NCBI GenBank assembly: GCA_026545225.1
Contig: CM048850.1
Coordinates: forward strand, 4,464,001 to 4,528,000
Direction of reading: 5' to 3'
Source: Cornus controversa
Taxonomy: Eukaryota; Streptophyta; Magnoliopsida; Cornales; Cornaceae
Length of the DNA stretch: 64,000 nt
The notes beneath the pieces were generated by a model that was not told the DNA's origin, did no database searches, and saw only the letters and a program-made list of their open reading frames with translations. The position numbers were made by a program, and so were the translations under genes. Below, piece by piece: positions 11,061 to 22,758 of this stretch (position 1 is its first letter; each line of letters opens with the position of its first letter).

Positions 11061-11412
11061 TTTTCTAAAATTTGAAATAGGCATAACTTAGTCGTTTCAA
11101 ACCCGAATCAAGTGATTCTTTTTTTGAAATTGAGTATTTTGAAACCCTCTTTCCAATGATTTTATTTTTAGCCTATGATGATGAGCTTAAAAAGAGTTAT
11201 GTATCCGTGCTTGTGTGAGGGAATCATTTGAAGGGTGTATATTGGAGGCCCACTGATATATGTTGTATACACCAGTATATGTAGTTGATTAAGCTTCCAC
11301 AAGAGCTAAAGGTTAAAATGGTTTGTTCACGGGTTGAGTGAACAGGTTCACACTCGGGATTCGGGTCGGCCCTGGGGAGTCCCGGTGGTCCAGAATCCGG
11401 GGCGTGACAATA

Positions 11413-11424
11413 TGGTATTAGAGC
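11413..11424 (+). other. primer-binding site of element Y
   Basis: TGGTATTAGAGC follows the LTR end by three bases and matches the initiator Met tRNA complement at 11 of 12 positions. Confidence 0.85.
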
Positions 11425-11573
11425 ACTAGGTTAGAATACCTAGGGGCGACGGGTGACGGTTGCATCACGTGTGAATTGAGAAGATTGGATTCATATAAGG
11501 ATTTTGACTTGAAGTTGTAAATTGCTTATGTGGATTCTTGGTTCTAAAATTTACTTGTTGTGTATATAGCAAA

Positions 11574-12575
11574 ATGCCTCTAAGAAGAGCGCGAGACTTA
11601 GGCGTTGATGCTCCTTAGGAGCCAATGGATGGAACATAATTTATGTGTGATATGGTGGATACTATGAGACGGATGGCTAGGGAAGCCAGGGAAGAGAAGG
11701 TTCAGGCATTCCCTAGGGTTGCCTTGAGCCGTCCGATGGTGGCTATGAAGGAATACGTAAAATTCAAACCACCTATATTTGATGGGACACGTTACCCACT
11801 AGTTGCGAAAAGTTGGATCGATCAGACACATAAACTCATGGTTGCTCTTGCAATCGATGAGGACTTGAAAGTGGGAGTGGTAGTGCTCCACTTGTTGGGA
11901 GAGGCAGATCGGTGGTGACAGTTCATCGGGAACACCCACGACATTGAGATGATGGAATGGGAAACCTTTAAGAGGTTAGTCTTCGAAAAGTTCTTTCTGG
12001 CTTCGGTAAGAGACTGGATGAGGCAAGAGTTCATAGATCTAGTCCAAGGGGACTTAGATGTGATGGGGTATGAGACCATATTCACATCATTGGCTCGTTT
12101 TGCCCCGGAGATGGTAATGAACGAGGAGCTGAAGGTGAAAAAGTTTGTGAAGGAACTCAAAACCTCTATCAGAAAGAGGGTATCTATTTTAGGTATGAGG
12201 ACCTATAATGAAGTGGTTGATAGAGCCTTAGTGGCTGAGGAAGACGACAGAGACACCCAAAGGATATGGGAGTCTAAAGAGCAAGCGAAGAGTGCGGGGG
12301 CATCTTCGGGTAGCCAGGGACGGAAGAGGCATAAGGAGAGCAAGTTAGGTTTTCGGGTAAAATAGCAAGCTTGCCCAGTACCTTCATTGGCCTTGCCAAT
12401 TGGATCTCTACGATCTTCTGTAGAGTGCTACAATTGCCATCAGATTGGCCATTTTAGTAGGGATTGCCCTCAGGGACATACAGTGACATCAGTGCCAGCT
12501 GGGGCAGTGAAGGGAATGGTATGCTTCTATTGCAAGCAACCAGGACACGTGAGGGCTAGCTACCCACAGAGGTAG
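11574..12575 (+). pseudogene. gag: gag of element Y
   Basis: Structural polyprotein of a Tekay-like retrotransposon. The start is the ATG giving MPLRRARDLG, about 160 bases after the primer site, as in W (MPLRRGRGR) and A (MPPRRVRER). Recognisable in order are KFKPPIFDGTRYPLVAKSWIDQ, a GEADRW segment, FEKFF...REFIDLVQGDLDVMGYE, TSLARFAPEM, and two C-terminal zinc-knuckle regions (CYNCHQIGHFSRDC and a second that is less well kept). The frame is broken in about two places. Downstream the protease begins in the usual position. Confidence 0.85.
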
Positions 12576-12599
12576 GGGATGCAGAGTGGTGCAGAGTCT

Positions 12600-12950
12600 C
12601 AGCCGAGGGTTAGGCAGACAGTTGTAATTCAGTCTGGCTTTAGGGCACTACTGCCACCTCAGCCAGCACAGTCACGGGGCTGTGTGTTCATGCTTGCTCT
12701 GGTAGAGGACATACCGAGACCGTCAGTGGTCAGAGGTATTTTTTTGATTTCTAGCTTGTGGGCTAGGATGTTGGTAGATTTAGGTGCATCGTATTCATTC
12801 ATATCTGTTGTATTTGCTTGTGCCTTGGGGCTGAGGGTGTCATCACTGGAGTCACCATTGTCCATTGATACACCAGTTGGGGGTAGGGTTACCCTGGATA
12901 GAGTATATCGATCTTGTGAGATTGAGGTTGCTGGGCGTCAACTACTATTT
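12600..12950 (+). pseudogene. pol: start of protease of element Y
   Basis: After the gag linker, a retropepsin start is visible: RGIFLISSLWARMLVDLGASYSFI, then SIDTPVGGRVTLDRVYRSCEIEV. This matches the same segments in X and W. The stretch passes directly into 3' LTR sequence at about 12951, so no RT or integrase belongs to this copy. Confidence 0.85.
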
Positions 12951-13353
12951 GACTTATTCACTCATAAGTCGACTTACTTCTTTCTATAAGTCGACTAATG
13001 TAGATTTTCTAAAATTTGAAATAGGCATAACTTAGTCGTTTCAAACTCGAATCAAGTGATTCTTTTTTTGAAATTGAGTATTTTGAAACCTTCTTTCCAA
13101 TGGTTTTATTTTTAGCCTATGATAATGAGTATACAAAGAGTTATGTATCCGTGCTTGTGTGAGGGAATCATTTGAAGGGTGTATGTTGGAGGCCCATTGA
13201 TATATGTTGTATACACCAGTATATGTAGTTGATTAAGCTTCCATAAGAGCTAAAGGTTAAAATGGTTTATTCATGGGTTGAGTGAACATGTTCACACTCA
13301 GGATTCGGGTCGGCCCAGGGGAGTCCCGGCCGTCCAAAATCTGGGGCGTGACA
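12951..13353 (+). repeat. 3' LTR portion of element Y
   Basis: These 403 bp match 11007-11409 of the 5' LTR with about 20 hand-counted substitutions and no length change. They end GGGGCGTGACA, followed by the target duplication TAGCC. Two AAGTCGACTT palindromes are included. Confidence 0.9.
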
Positions 13354-13358
13354 TAGCC

Positions 13359-14246
13359 CATGAGCTAGATACAAGGAATATACATCAAATCACTGAAAGT
13401 CCTACCAAGGTCTCTACTAGAACAAGGGTGTGAAGGCATGGCCTTGTGCTCTCTAATATCCTGAATGCTGTCTAGGAGCACCAAATGTGACTCCTCTAGT
13501 CGGTGCCCGTGAACACTGAACAGATGGCACTATCTATAGTGGTGAAAATACCTTAAAACTTAACTGTGGAGTGGTAGGTAGCATAGTACACTGCTGAGAA
13601 CCAACCCCACCCTACGTACCCTTCTTCTATGGGTAATTCTAACAGATGTGCCCAATTTCCTGACAATGGAAGCACTTCTTGTCTATTACAAAAGTAGTTT
13701 TCCTTTGAGTACACTCAACCATATAATGTATGGGTTTCTGACATTTGAAACAAACCACTCTAAACCATGAAGATCCAGTAGGTACAGCCACAGATGGTGT
13801 CGATTGGGCTTGTTGCCCTTGTGAGAATGACCCACCATCTCTTTGCTTTTTCCTAACACGTTTGTCCAGAAGGGACCCCATTCTCCTCAATTGGTTTTTT
13901 GCTTCCCTCACCTTCTGATTATCATTGCTGAGCTCCTCAGCTATCAATGCCCACTCTACTACCACCGCGTAGCTTGTCAAACCCAATACTACAACTCTAT
14001 CCCTAATAAATGTTCAGAGGCCTCTCACAAACTATTTTATCTTGAGCTCTTCAATTAGGATCATCTCTCATGCAAAACGAGCCAAGGATGTAAACTTGGT
14101 CTTATATTCCATTACTATCATTGAGACTTGAGTTAACTCATAAAATACCTGGCTCAAATTTTCCTTTACCGTTACCAGAAAGTATATCTCAAAGAAAAAC
14201 ATCTGAAACATGTCCTAATCCATCATCTCGACGTCATGGTAGTCTC
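13359..14246 (-). pseudogene. gag: C-terminal gag of element X
   Basis: Minus-strand Tekay-like gag. The segments YELTQVSM...MEYKTKFTSLARFA, YAVVVEWALIAEELSNDNQKVREAK and two zinc-knuckle regions (CFKCQKPIHYMVEC and CFHCQEIGHIC) appear in order. The linker then runs to 13359, where the insertion of Y separates it from the X protease. The upstream side stops at 14246, at the start of the LTR of Z. The N-terminal half of this gag is not adjacent; V gag at 39908-40170 is a candidate for it. Broken in several places. Confidence 0.8.
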
Positions 14247-15622
14247 TAATCGGTGTTGAATCTTAATCATTCTAGCCTCTTAACTTGCATATTTTATTCT
14301 CTTAGTGATAATTTATTTGTGAGGGTTATATGAAACCTACATCAAATGGATCCATTCAACTCCATATTTTAACTCAAAACAGCCCAAGGAAGTGGCCCAA
14401 AGAATTATAACTACTTAAGGAGATTCCGGGCCTGAAGCTCAATTCTGCACATAATCCAGTTTTAATTCTGTTTTGGAAAATGGCTCGAAACTCTTATTTT
14501 TTATCGTTAAATTGACTTAATTACTAAGAAAGTTGAACGAAATTCGATTCTGGATACTTTTATAACTTACGTAAATTTCGTGAATCAAACTTCTAGTTGG
14601 TCAAACTTTGGGCCGAAAGTTAGCAGAAAAATCCACCTGATTAGGGCCTGCGGGAAAACCCTAATTGCCTCCTAATTAAGTGGGGACTCTTCATATTCTC
14701 TTGGAGTTTAAAGTGGCGAATTGGAGGCTGTATTAGGGGGACTTTTGGACAGCAACTTGCAGAACTTTTTGAGTGGAGAATCATTGGAGAACAAAGCGTA
14801 GTAATATTTTTATGGAGATGATATCTTATTTTTCAACCGTTGAAGCTTCTTCTTCTACCGTGAACGACTAGTTCATCCACTAGGGTTTTGATATAGCCCT
14901 AACTAAGCATCAATTGTTTGATTGTTCTAATTATTGAGAATTTTTGTATTCATGCATAGATTGTGTAATTTAGAAGATTCTTCTTATAGAATTGAGCAAT
15001 AAAGGTCTTATAAATTCAGTTTCAGTGATTTCTTATCTTGTCTTAGATACATTATTATTGTTATTAAACTCAATCTCTTGTATTTTCTGTGATTGTGAGA
15101 GTGATTATTACACAATGGTAATCGCTGAATATATCATTAAAAGCTTTGATGGATTATGTCTAGAGAAGATGGACCATATTGCACCCTAGATTAGAGTAGT
15201 TAGGTAGATGACCCATACCAATCGAGATAGTCCATGACTTAGCCTTAATCATATGTTATCTTCTTAACGGATGGAGGTGAGCTTTTAGCCACCGACACCA
15301 CTTGTGCATGGTATAATTTCCCGTAGTTAGTTCAATTGGCCATTGATTGTGAAGTTAGTGGTGAAGTTAATAACCCTATATTCATCTCATATTTTCTACA
15401 CTCTTTCATTTCTCTTATTTTTGTTTAATAGCTGCATTAGTTAGTTTAGATATAAAAATCAGCACTCTTTTCTATTAAATTCAATTAGAATTAATTTCGT
15501 ATATCCAACTCAGTCAAACCATAGTCCTAGAGGTTCGACACCCTTTCGATAGCCCTATTCTGCAAGGAATTTGTTGTATTACGAAGTGAGGTAATTTAAT
15601 TGATACACTTACCGACGAATCA
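14247..15622 (+). repeat. 5' LTR of element Z
   Basis: It starts TAATCGGTGTTGAAT, corresponding to TGATCG/TGATAGGCGTTGAAT in T and S, and ends CCGACGAATCA just before ATTTTTGGCGCC. It is the reverse complement of the LTR type seen at 21241, 50302, 55314 and 60325. A conserved piece near its end reads GAGGTTCGACACCCTTTCGA. Small open frames inside it are not genes. Confidence 0.9.
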
Positions 15623-15627
15623 ATTTT

Positions 15628-15645
15628 TGGCGCCGTTGCCGGGGA
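15628..15645 (+). other. primer-binding site of element Z (Athila type)
   Basis: TGGCGCCGTTGCCGGGGA, preceded by ATTTT after the LTR end. This is the characteristic primer site of Athila and related plant gypsy elements. Confidence 0.9.
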
Positions 15646-15789
15646 CTGTCTATTTGATTGTTTGGATTTTTAGAATTAGTTTAGTATTATTTTTAGTTTA
15701 GGAATTTTTATTTATTTATTTTTTATTATTATTATTTTATTATTTTATTTTATTTAATTATATTTTGCTATTAATTTTATTTTTGTTTT

Positions 15790-17460
15790 CTTTCTAGGTA
15801 CTTGAATCACCATACCCTTGAGCAAGAGGAAGAGATTATTGACGTCATGGCTGGTGTGCGTGATAATAATGAGGACAATAATATTGTGCCTAATGCTATT
15901 GTGGAGAGGGCACGCTTACTCAGAGACTGTTACGTCCCACAGACATATAATTCAGCAGCTGGATTCCAGTTGGTAGATGTCAGTGCACAGAATTATAAAA
16001 TCAAGTCGAGTATTTTTTAGATGTTACCATCTTATTTTTGGCTGACTTATGTGGATCTGTACAAGCACTTGGATGATTTATAGAAGTTTGCTGAACAACA
16101 AAAATTCGTAACTTCTCAGAAGATGCTTTTCGAATACGACTCTTTCCATTCTCTTTGAAGGAGAATGCCAAGTATTAGTTCAAATCTCTACTGGCAGACT
16201 CTATCACTACATGGACTCAAATATAAAATGAGTTCTTGAAGAAATATTTCCTGATAGAGATGACCAATCAATTCAGACGAGCTATCACTGGTTTCTCTTA
16301 ATTTGAGGGGGAACAATTTTATGAGACATGGGAGAGATTTAAAGACCTTCTTAGGAAGTGTCCTCAACACCAAGTTCTAAAGTGGTAATTAGTGTGGTGT
16401 TTCTATGAGGGGCTGATAGAAGGTAACAGACGGATGGTGGATTCATGTGGGAGTACTTTTATGTTAAAAAGTGAAGATGAAGCATGGAATTTGTTTGAGA
16501 ACCTAAGTGACAATTCTTTGTAACATGCATCTTCAACTCGTTCAAGCAGACCAACCCATTCGAGGAAGGCAGATGGTATTTTTGAGATTGGTTCTATAGA
16601 TGCTATGTCTACTATTGTGGATGATGTGGCATAGAGAGTGGTGCAACTCATGGCGACTGGTCAAGTTCCTAATCCATCTTCATATCGTCTTACGTTGGGG
16701 CCATGTGATTTTTGCTCAAGTCCTATGCACCATGTGAATAATTGTCCTTTAATTGGGCAGTTTATCGATCTTCCACAAAGATAAGGGGTAACAATTCAGC
16801 TCACTTTTTAGCCTCAGAACTATGTGCTTCCATAGTATATCAAGCACGAGTTCCTATGCCACCAAAGAATTCAACTCTTGAGGACAAGATGACGATTGCC
16901 CTAGCAAAACTTGAGAAGCTTGACTCTATTGCTGAAATAGTTAAATCCACTGTTCAACTAGTTCATTCTCACTCTCAATCGATTACCAAACTGGAATCTC
17001 AGTTTGGACATCTTGCCTATGCCTTGAGTAAAAGAGAAGAGAGGGAGCTACTAAGTCACCCAGTTACCAACCCAATAGGGGTTCATGTCCTCGATAATAT
17101 TTCTTCTTCGAGCAACAAACATCATGAGGAGGTTCAAGCCATCACCATTTTGAGAAGTGAGAAAGTGATTGATAACATGGTGGGAGAGAAGAAGAATGAT
17201 CAAGAAGAGGTGCTGAAGAGTCCTAATGCTGAAATTTCTTATGAGCTTAAGGCTCCTTTCCCACGATGTTTTCAAGAAGCATCAAAGTTAGGAAAGCAAG
17301 GGGACAAGTTGCATGATATTATAGAGGTGTTTCGACAAGTGAAGATTAATTTGCCACTCCTTGATTCCGTAAAGTAGATTCCTCCTTATGCTAAATTCCT
17401 AAAGGACTGTGCACGCAGAAAAGGAGATCAATGGGCCATATTCCAAAGAGAGTCATGTTT
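15790..17460 (+). pseudogene. gag: gag of element Z (Athila-like)
   Basis: Athila-type gag. The N-terminus (IVPNAIVERARLLRDCYVPQTYNSAAGFQL) corresponds to the same stretch in T. It is followed by the capsid segment with FETWERFKDLL-like sequence at about 16320, the single knuckle-like CDFCSSPMHHVNNCP at about 16705, and a C-terminal region rich in K/E with TILRSEKVIDN and APFPRCFQEASK. The last motifs lead into the protease, as in T. Broken in several places. Confidence 0.8.
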
Positions 17461-18270
17461 TCACAAAGTGAGCTCTATTATCCAGCATTGCACTCCTTCA
17501 AAGTATAAATATCCTAGAGCTCCAACTATCTCATGCATAATTGAGGAGCACCATGTGGATAAAGCTCTTCTTAATTTGGGTGCAAGTGTGAATTTGTTGC
17601 CTTACTCAGTCTACCTACAATTGGGTTTGGGAGAATTGAAGCCTACCACGATGGTGTTACGATTTGTAGATAGATTAACCAAACTACCTCGTGGGATCAT
17701 TGAAGTTGTTATCATCAAGGTGGATAAATTCTATTTCCCAGTGGATTTCATTGTTCTAGATACCGAGCCAGTACATAATCCAAAGAGGCACATTCCAATC
17801 ATCCTTGGTCGTCCATTTATAGTTACTACTGATGCTCGTATTAATTGTAGATCGAGGATCATGGATATATCATTTGGTAATATGAAGGTAAAATTGAATA
17901 TTTTTAATGCCAGTCAACATCCTTCAGATGATAGTGAGTGTTTCTTCATAGATGACATTGATGATTGGGTAGAAGAAGTCGTTCTGTTTGCTCTATCTTA
18001 AGATGGTGAGAAGTCCATCGCGGGGGTGAATGTTATGCTTGATGTAGTGGCCATGAAAGATAAGACACCTTGGAGGATTCCAATTGAGCCACTTCTCCCT
18101 CTTTCTAGCACTCTTTTGGTGCCATCATTGGAGTGTCCTCTATGGGTAGACGCCAATGGGACCCTTCCGATTACTTTGAGTTTGGTACAAGGAAGTGAGG
18201 ATCATATAAGGGGGGAAAAGTTAAATCTCTTCAAGCAACGTGGCATTGGGTGAACCTTAAATTGAAGTCA
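17461..18270 (+). pseudogene. pol: protease and start of RT of element Z
   Basis: Athila-type aspartic protease: LNLGASVNLLPYSVYLQLGLGELKPT (active-site region), DFIVLDTEPVHNPKRHIPIILGRPF and MDISFGNMKVKLNIF are clear and match T and U. After the linker WRIPIEPLLPLSSTLLVPSLE only a short piece resembling the end of an integrase region follows. The catalytic RT, RNase H and most of integrase are not present in Z. Confidence 0.85.
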
Positions 18271-18584
18271 ATGAAAGTCACCAACGGAAGTTAATTGTAG
18301 AGTATTTTGTATTTCTAATCTTTAATTTCTTTAGTTTTTCTTTCTTTTAATTTTTAGTTCATGTTTTCTTAATTTTTCTTTCAATTTTAGGTGTGTTTTA
18401 ATGTGTTTTCTTTGAGTTTTTGATGTCTTAGTTGCTTCTGAGGGATGCCGAGGGGTGTACTAGGGTATTTGGACTCAAAATAGGTGGAAAAAAGGCCCTC
18501 TCGGTCGACCTTGGGTGATAGATAGGCTTAAAAATGGCCTTGCGGTCGACCTTGGGAAATAGAAAGCCCAGGTTGGAATAGTAG

Positions 18585-18675
18585 GGGCGATCGATCGCAA
18601 GAAAAAAAAATGAAAATATTTGACTCCCAGGTGGGCGATCAATTGCGCAAATTCTGGGGGATCGATCGCCCAATC
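18585..18675. repeat. GCGATCGATCGC palindrome cluster of element Z
   Basis: Copies of the form GGGCGATCGATCGC, GGGCGATCAATTGCGC and GGGGGATCGATCGCCC lie within about 90 bp. Upstream (18480-18560) are two CTCGGTCGACCTTGGG-like phrases that also recur in T and S. The cluster lies between the pol remnant and the 3' noncoding region, where T has its env-position ORF. Confidence 0.85.
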
Positions 18676-18689
18676 AGGAAAAAAAATTT

Positions 18690-19962
18690 ATTATTTTTTA
18701 TTTTTTCCTCTCATTTGTATTTGATGAATGTAATCAATTTTTTTATTTTTCTTTATTTTATTATTTACATTCATTCTTCTTTCCCTGTTCATTTCACTTG
18801 GACATTGGAGTATAGTGGTTTGTTTTGCAGGTTGTCGCATCCAAGTTTGGGGGAGTGCTTTAATTGCCTTCATACTATTGGTTTGCTCTATTTTCACGCC
18901 ACTACTCCGTGATCATGGTAATATCGTTCTAACCCTTCTCTATACTTTTATTGGATGTACATTAAGGACAATGTACAGTTTAAGTTTGGGGGTGAGGCGG
19001 TGCCTTTTTATGTGCTTTATTGCAATGGGGGAAAAATTTGATGAAATCCTTATTGTTTTAGGACTTTTTGGTTACATTATTTTTATAGTTTGTTTTTTTA
19101 TCTTGTTTTGTTTTGTTTTTAGATAGGATGTTTTTACATTATTTAATAATTTAATACTTTATGTAGGTACTTGACTTGCACTTTTTAAGTATGTTTTAAA
19201 TTTTTAGAAACTGTAGTTTGAATTAGTGGTTTAAATCATTGTTTGCATTGATATGCTTTGGGGTGATTGGTTTTTCTTTCCTCACATGCACAAACACCCT
19301 AGCATAATCTTGTGGGGCTATAAATTTGGATCTGAGTTATTGTGTTACATATGCTTGATAGTAATTGGTATCCCTTGAGAATGAGTACCGATGATGTATT
19401 CTACTTGACTTCAATGAAAAAATAATAATAATATGTGATGAATAACAAATCAATTTGATCATTTTCATGAGTAACTGGGCCTCTTGCCTCAGTAAGCATT
19501 GAGTGTTCGCGTTAAAAGTGAAGGACTGAGAAAAGATGAGCGTTGGTTGTCTTGATTTGTAGCATGGTTGATTTGAGTTATTAGGTACTTTGGGGTGTCT
19601 TAACACCTAGTGCCCTAAAGCGATCTGGTTTGAGAGTCACTGACTGAAAGCTTGCTATATGGATCTTCTAGGGAGCTTAATAGACCAAGACATTGCATAA
19701 CCAATAAACAATGAAAACAATGATGAAAAAAAAGAAAAAAAAAGTCACGTATTCATGTTTGAAGTATGATTTCAATAAGGGAAGCTATTGAGTTGAAGAG
19801 GTATGTGACTTAATATATTTGGAGCTGGGTTATCCTACATGAGATGATTGTTAGTTCACTTTTTACGAGGGAGCTAGAGTTGGTTGCATTGAGATGTGTT
19901 GATGTCAAGTATGTGTGGGGACCATTGCTTTGAATTGTGAAATTTGAAAAATTGAAATTATT
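18690..19962 (+). mobile_element. 3' noncoding region of element Z
   Basis: AT-rich noncoding DNA matching the 3' parts of T and S. It holds AAGTTTGGGGG motifs at about 18843 and 18980 and the block at 19479-19707 conserved in all Athila-like elements here. I see no protein gene; the two roughly 100-residue open frames in it are low-complexity and not conserved. Confidence 0.75.
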
Positions 19963-20090
19963 CATTGAGCCTTGAGTTAACTCATAAACTTCCTGGCTCA
20001 AACTTTCCCTTTCCGTTACCAGAAAGTACATCTCAAAGAAAAACACCTGAAACATGTCCGAATCCATCGTCTCGATGTTATGGTAGTCTC
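19963..20090 (-). pseudogene. gag: second copy of the X gag segment next to an LTR of Z type
   Basis: These 128 bp match X gag at about 14118-14246 (TTGAGTTAACTCATAAA, GTTACCAGAAAGTA, TGGTAGTCTC) and, exactly as there, end at the first base of a Z-type LTR. This is therefore a duplicate of the X/Z insertion junction, not a new insertion site. Confidence 0.85.
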
Positions 20091-21240
20091 TAATCAGTAT
20101 TGAATGTTAATCATTCTAGCCTCTTAACTCTCATATTTTATTCTCTTAGTGATAATTTATTTGTGATTTTACTTCATTTTAGTGTTTTCTGTAATTTCAG
20201 GGCCTTAATGAGTATTTCAGTTAAAACTATGATTTTGGACTTTTAAATATGACATCCAAGAGAGTTATATGAAGCTTACTTCAAATGGATCCATTCAACT
20301 CCATATTTCAACTCAAAACAGTCCAAGGAAGTGGCCCAAGAGAATTATAACTACTTAAGGAGATTCCGGGCCTGAAGCCCAATTTTGCGCATAATCCAGT
20401 TTTAATTTCGTTTTGGAAAATGGTTTGAAACTCTTATTTTTGAGCATGAAATTGACACAATTCCCAAGAAAGTTGAACGAAATTTGATTCTGGATACTTT
20501 TATATTTTACGTAAATTTCGTGAATCGGACTTCTAGTTGGTCAAACTTTGGGCCGAAAGTTAGCAGAAAAATCCAGCTGATTAGGGCTTGCGGAAAAACC
20601 CTAATTGCCTCCTAATTAGGTGGGGAGCTTCATATTCTCTTGGAGTTTAAAGTGGCGAATTAGAGGCTGTATTAGAGGGACTTTTGGACAGCAACTTGCA
20701 GAACTTTTTGAGTGGAGAATCATTGGAGAACAAAGCGTAGTAATACTTCCATGGAGATGATATCTTATTTTTCAACCGTTGAAGCTTCTTCTTCTACCGT
20801 GAACGACTAGTTCATCCACTAGGGTTTTAATGTAGCCCTAACTAAGCATCAATTGTTTGATTGTTCTAATTATTGGAGATTTTTGTATTTTTGCATAGAT
20901 TATGTAATTTAGAGGATTCTTCTTATAGAATTGAGCAATAAAGGTCTTACAAATTCAGTTTCAATGATTTCTTATCTTGTCTTAGATACATTATTATTGT
21001 TATTAAACTCAATCTCTTTCATTTTCTATGATTGTGAGAGTGATTATGACACAATGGTAATCACTGAATATATCATTAAAAGCTTTGATGGATTATGCCT
21101 AGAGAAGATGGACCATATTGTACCCTAGAGTAGAGTAGTTAGGCAAATGACCCATGCTAATCAAAGATAGTCCATGACTTAGCCTTAGTTATATGTTATC
21201 TTTTTGACGGATGGAGGTGAGCTTTTAGCCACCGACACCA
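20091..21240 (+). repeat. second Z-type LTR, left part (interrupted by T)
   Basis: It starts TAATCAGTATTGAATG and is collinear with 14247-15297. It retains a roughly 120-bp piece (about 20165-20270) that the first LTR lacks. It ends at CACCA, the target duplication of T, and continues at 31017. Confidence 0.9.
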
Positions 21241-22744
21241 TGATGCGTGTGTTTTGAGTGTATCAATTAAAATTACCACACTTCGCAATTGAACGAATTT
21301 CTTGCAAAATAGGGCTATCGAAAGAGGTGTTGAACCTTAGGGATTATAATCTGAATGAGTGGGTATACGGAATTAATTCTAATTAAATTTAGAAGGAAAA
21401 GAATTCTGATTTTAATATTTAAACTAATTAAAAAGTAAAATAAAATAAAGCAAAGGAAATAGAGAGTGTATATAATAGGAGATAAATCTAGAGTATTTGA
21501 CTTCACCACTAACTCCACAATCAATGGTCAATTGAATTAACTATGGAGAATTATACCATGCATAAGTGGTGTCGGTGGCTACAAGTTCACCTTCATCCGT
21601 CAAGAGGATAACATGTGATTAAGGCTAAGTCATGGACTATCTTCGACTGGCATGGGTCATCTGCCAAACTACTCTACTCTAGGGTGCAGTATGGTCCATC
21701 TTCTCTAGGCATACTCTATCAAAGCGTATAATGATATATTCAGTGATTACCATTGTGTAATAATCGCTCTCATAATCACAGAAAATAAGAGAGATTGAGT
21801 TCAATAACAACAACTAAATATCTAAGACAGGATAAAAAATCATTGAAACTGAATTTATAAGACTTTTATAGCTCAATTCTATAATAAGAATCCTTTAAAT
21901 TACACAATCTATGCATGTATATAAAGGCCCCCAATAATTAAAACAATCAAACCATTGATACTTAGTTAGGCTACATCAAAACCTTAGTGGATGAAATAGC
22001 CGCTCACGGTAGAGAAAGAAGCTTCAACGGTTGAGTCAGAAGGCATCATCTTCTTAAATTACACGTAAGACTTTGTTCTCCAATGGTTATCCACTCCAAA
22101 GCTCTGTAAAGTATGTCTTCAATTCTGTCCAGAGGCTCTCTAAGACTCTTCTAAGCTCTCTCAAAACAGCCTTCCATTCGTCACTTTATGCACCAAGAGA
22201 ATACACCAAAGTTCTAATCCAATTAGGAATTAATTAGGTTTTCCGGCATCACTAATCAGGTGGGTTTTTCCAGCTGACGTTAGGCCCAACTTTTACCCAC
22301 TATAAGTTCGATTCACGAAATTTTTGTGAAATACAAAAGTGTCTAGAATCGAATTTCATTTAAAAATTACCAAAATTAAGTCGATTTGAGGCTCAAAAAT
22401 AACACTTCTGGTCCATTTTCCAAAATGGGATTAAAACTGTATTAAGCACAGGATTGGGCTTCAGGCCCGTAACCTTCTTAAGCAGTTGTAATTCTCTTGG
22501 ACCTCTTCTTTGGACTGATTTGAGTTAAAATATAAGGTTGAATGGATCCATTTGATGTAGACTTCATCTAATCCTCTTGTATGTAATCTTAAAAGCCCAA
22601 AATCATAGTTTTAATTAAAATAACATTAAGGCCCTAAAAATACAGAAAACACTAAAACAAAGTAAAATTACAAAATAATCTATCACTAAGAGAATAAAAT
22701 ATGCAAGTTAAGAGGCTAGAATGTGCAACATTAAACGCTGATCA
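21241..22744 (-). repeat. 3' LTR of element T
   Basis: In the minus direction it runs from TGATCAGCG (22744) to ...CGCATCA (21241). It is the same type as the Z and S LTRs and contains the stretch AGGTTCAACACCTCTTTCGA near its end. Confidence 0.9.
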
Positions 22745-22758
22745 CACCCCAAACTTAC
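22745..22758 (-). other. polypurine tract of element T
   Basis: The minus strand reads GTAAGTTTGGGGTG directly before the LTR start TGATCAGCG, the Athila-type tract. Confidence 0.85.

Larger units (their letters stand above)
8477..11409 (+). repeat. 5' LTR of element Y (2933 bp)
   Basis: It starts TATAGAGACCG (A's LTR has TGTAGAGACCG) and ends GGGGCGTGACA directly before the primer site. It contains a CT-rich core, a sixfold tandem repeat at 9749-10032, the GAGCCGCAGTAGTGCTCACC segment at about 10300, and the AAGTCGACTT palindrome cluster at 10905-11060. Apart from the tandem repeat and palindromes it is collinear with LTR A. Confidence 0.9.
8477..13353 (+). mobile_element. Tekay-like element Y, inserted in element X
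   Basis: Y is flanked by the 5-bp target duplication TAGCC (8472-8476 and 13354-13358) and interrupts the gag-protease junction of minus-strand X. The parts present are a 5' LTR, primer site, gag, the start of the protease, and the last 403 bp of a 3' LTR. It is a shortened, broken copy. The 403 bp shared by both LTRs show about 20 differences by hand count (about 5%), which at commonly used plant LTR rates would mean an insertion of the order of two million years ago. Confidence 0.9.
14247..19962 (+). mobile_element. Athila-like element Z
   Basis: Z has a 5' LTR, Athila-type primer site, gag, protease, a short beginning of RT, a GCGATCGATCGC palindrome cluster and the 3' noncoding region with its AAGTTTGGGGG motifs. 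Most of pol and the env-position ORF are not present. At 19963 it passes into a duplicate of X gag rather than its own polypurine tract and LTR. It is inserted in the gag of X. Strongly shortened fossil of the same family as T and S. Confidence 0.85.

Noticed and set aside
14992-15189. Paralogous 65-residue ORFs at 14992 and 20931
   Set aside because: They are copies of the same LTR segment. The similarity reflects LTR duplication, not a protein family.
18428-19126. Open frames of 70-100 residues in the Z noncoding region
   Set aside because: Both strands are open because of AT-rich simple sequence, and the homologous parts of T and S do not keep these frames.
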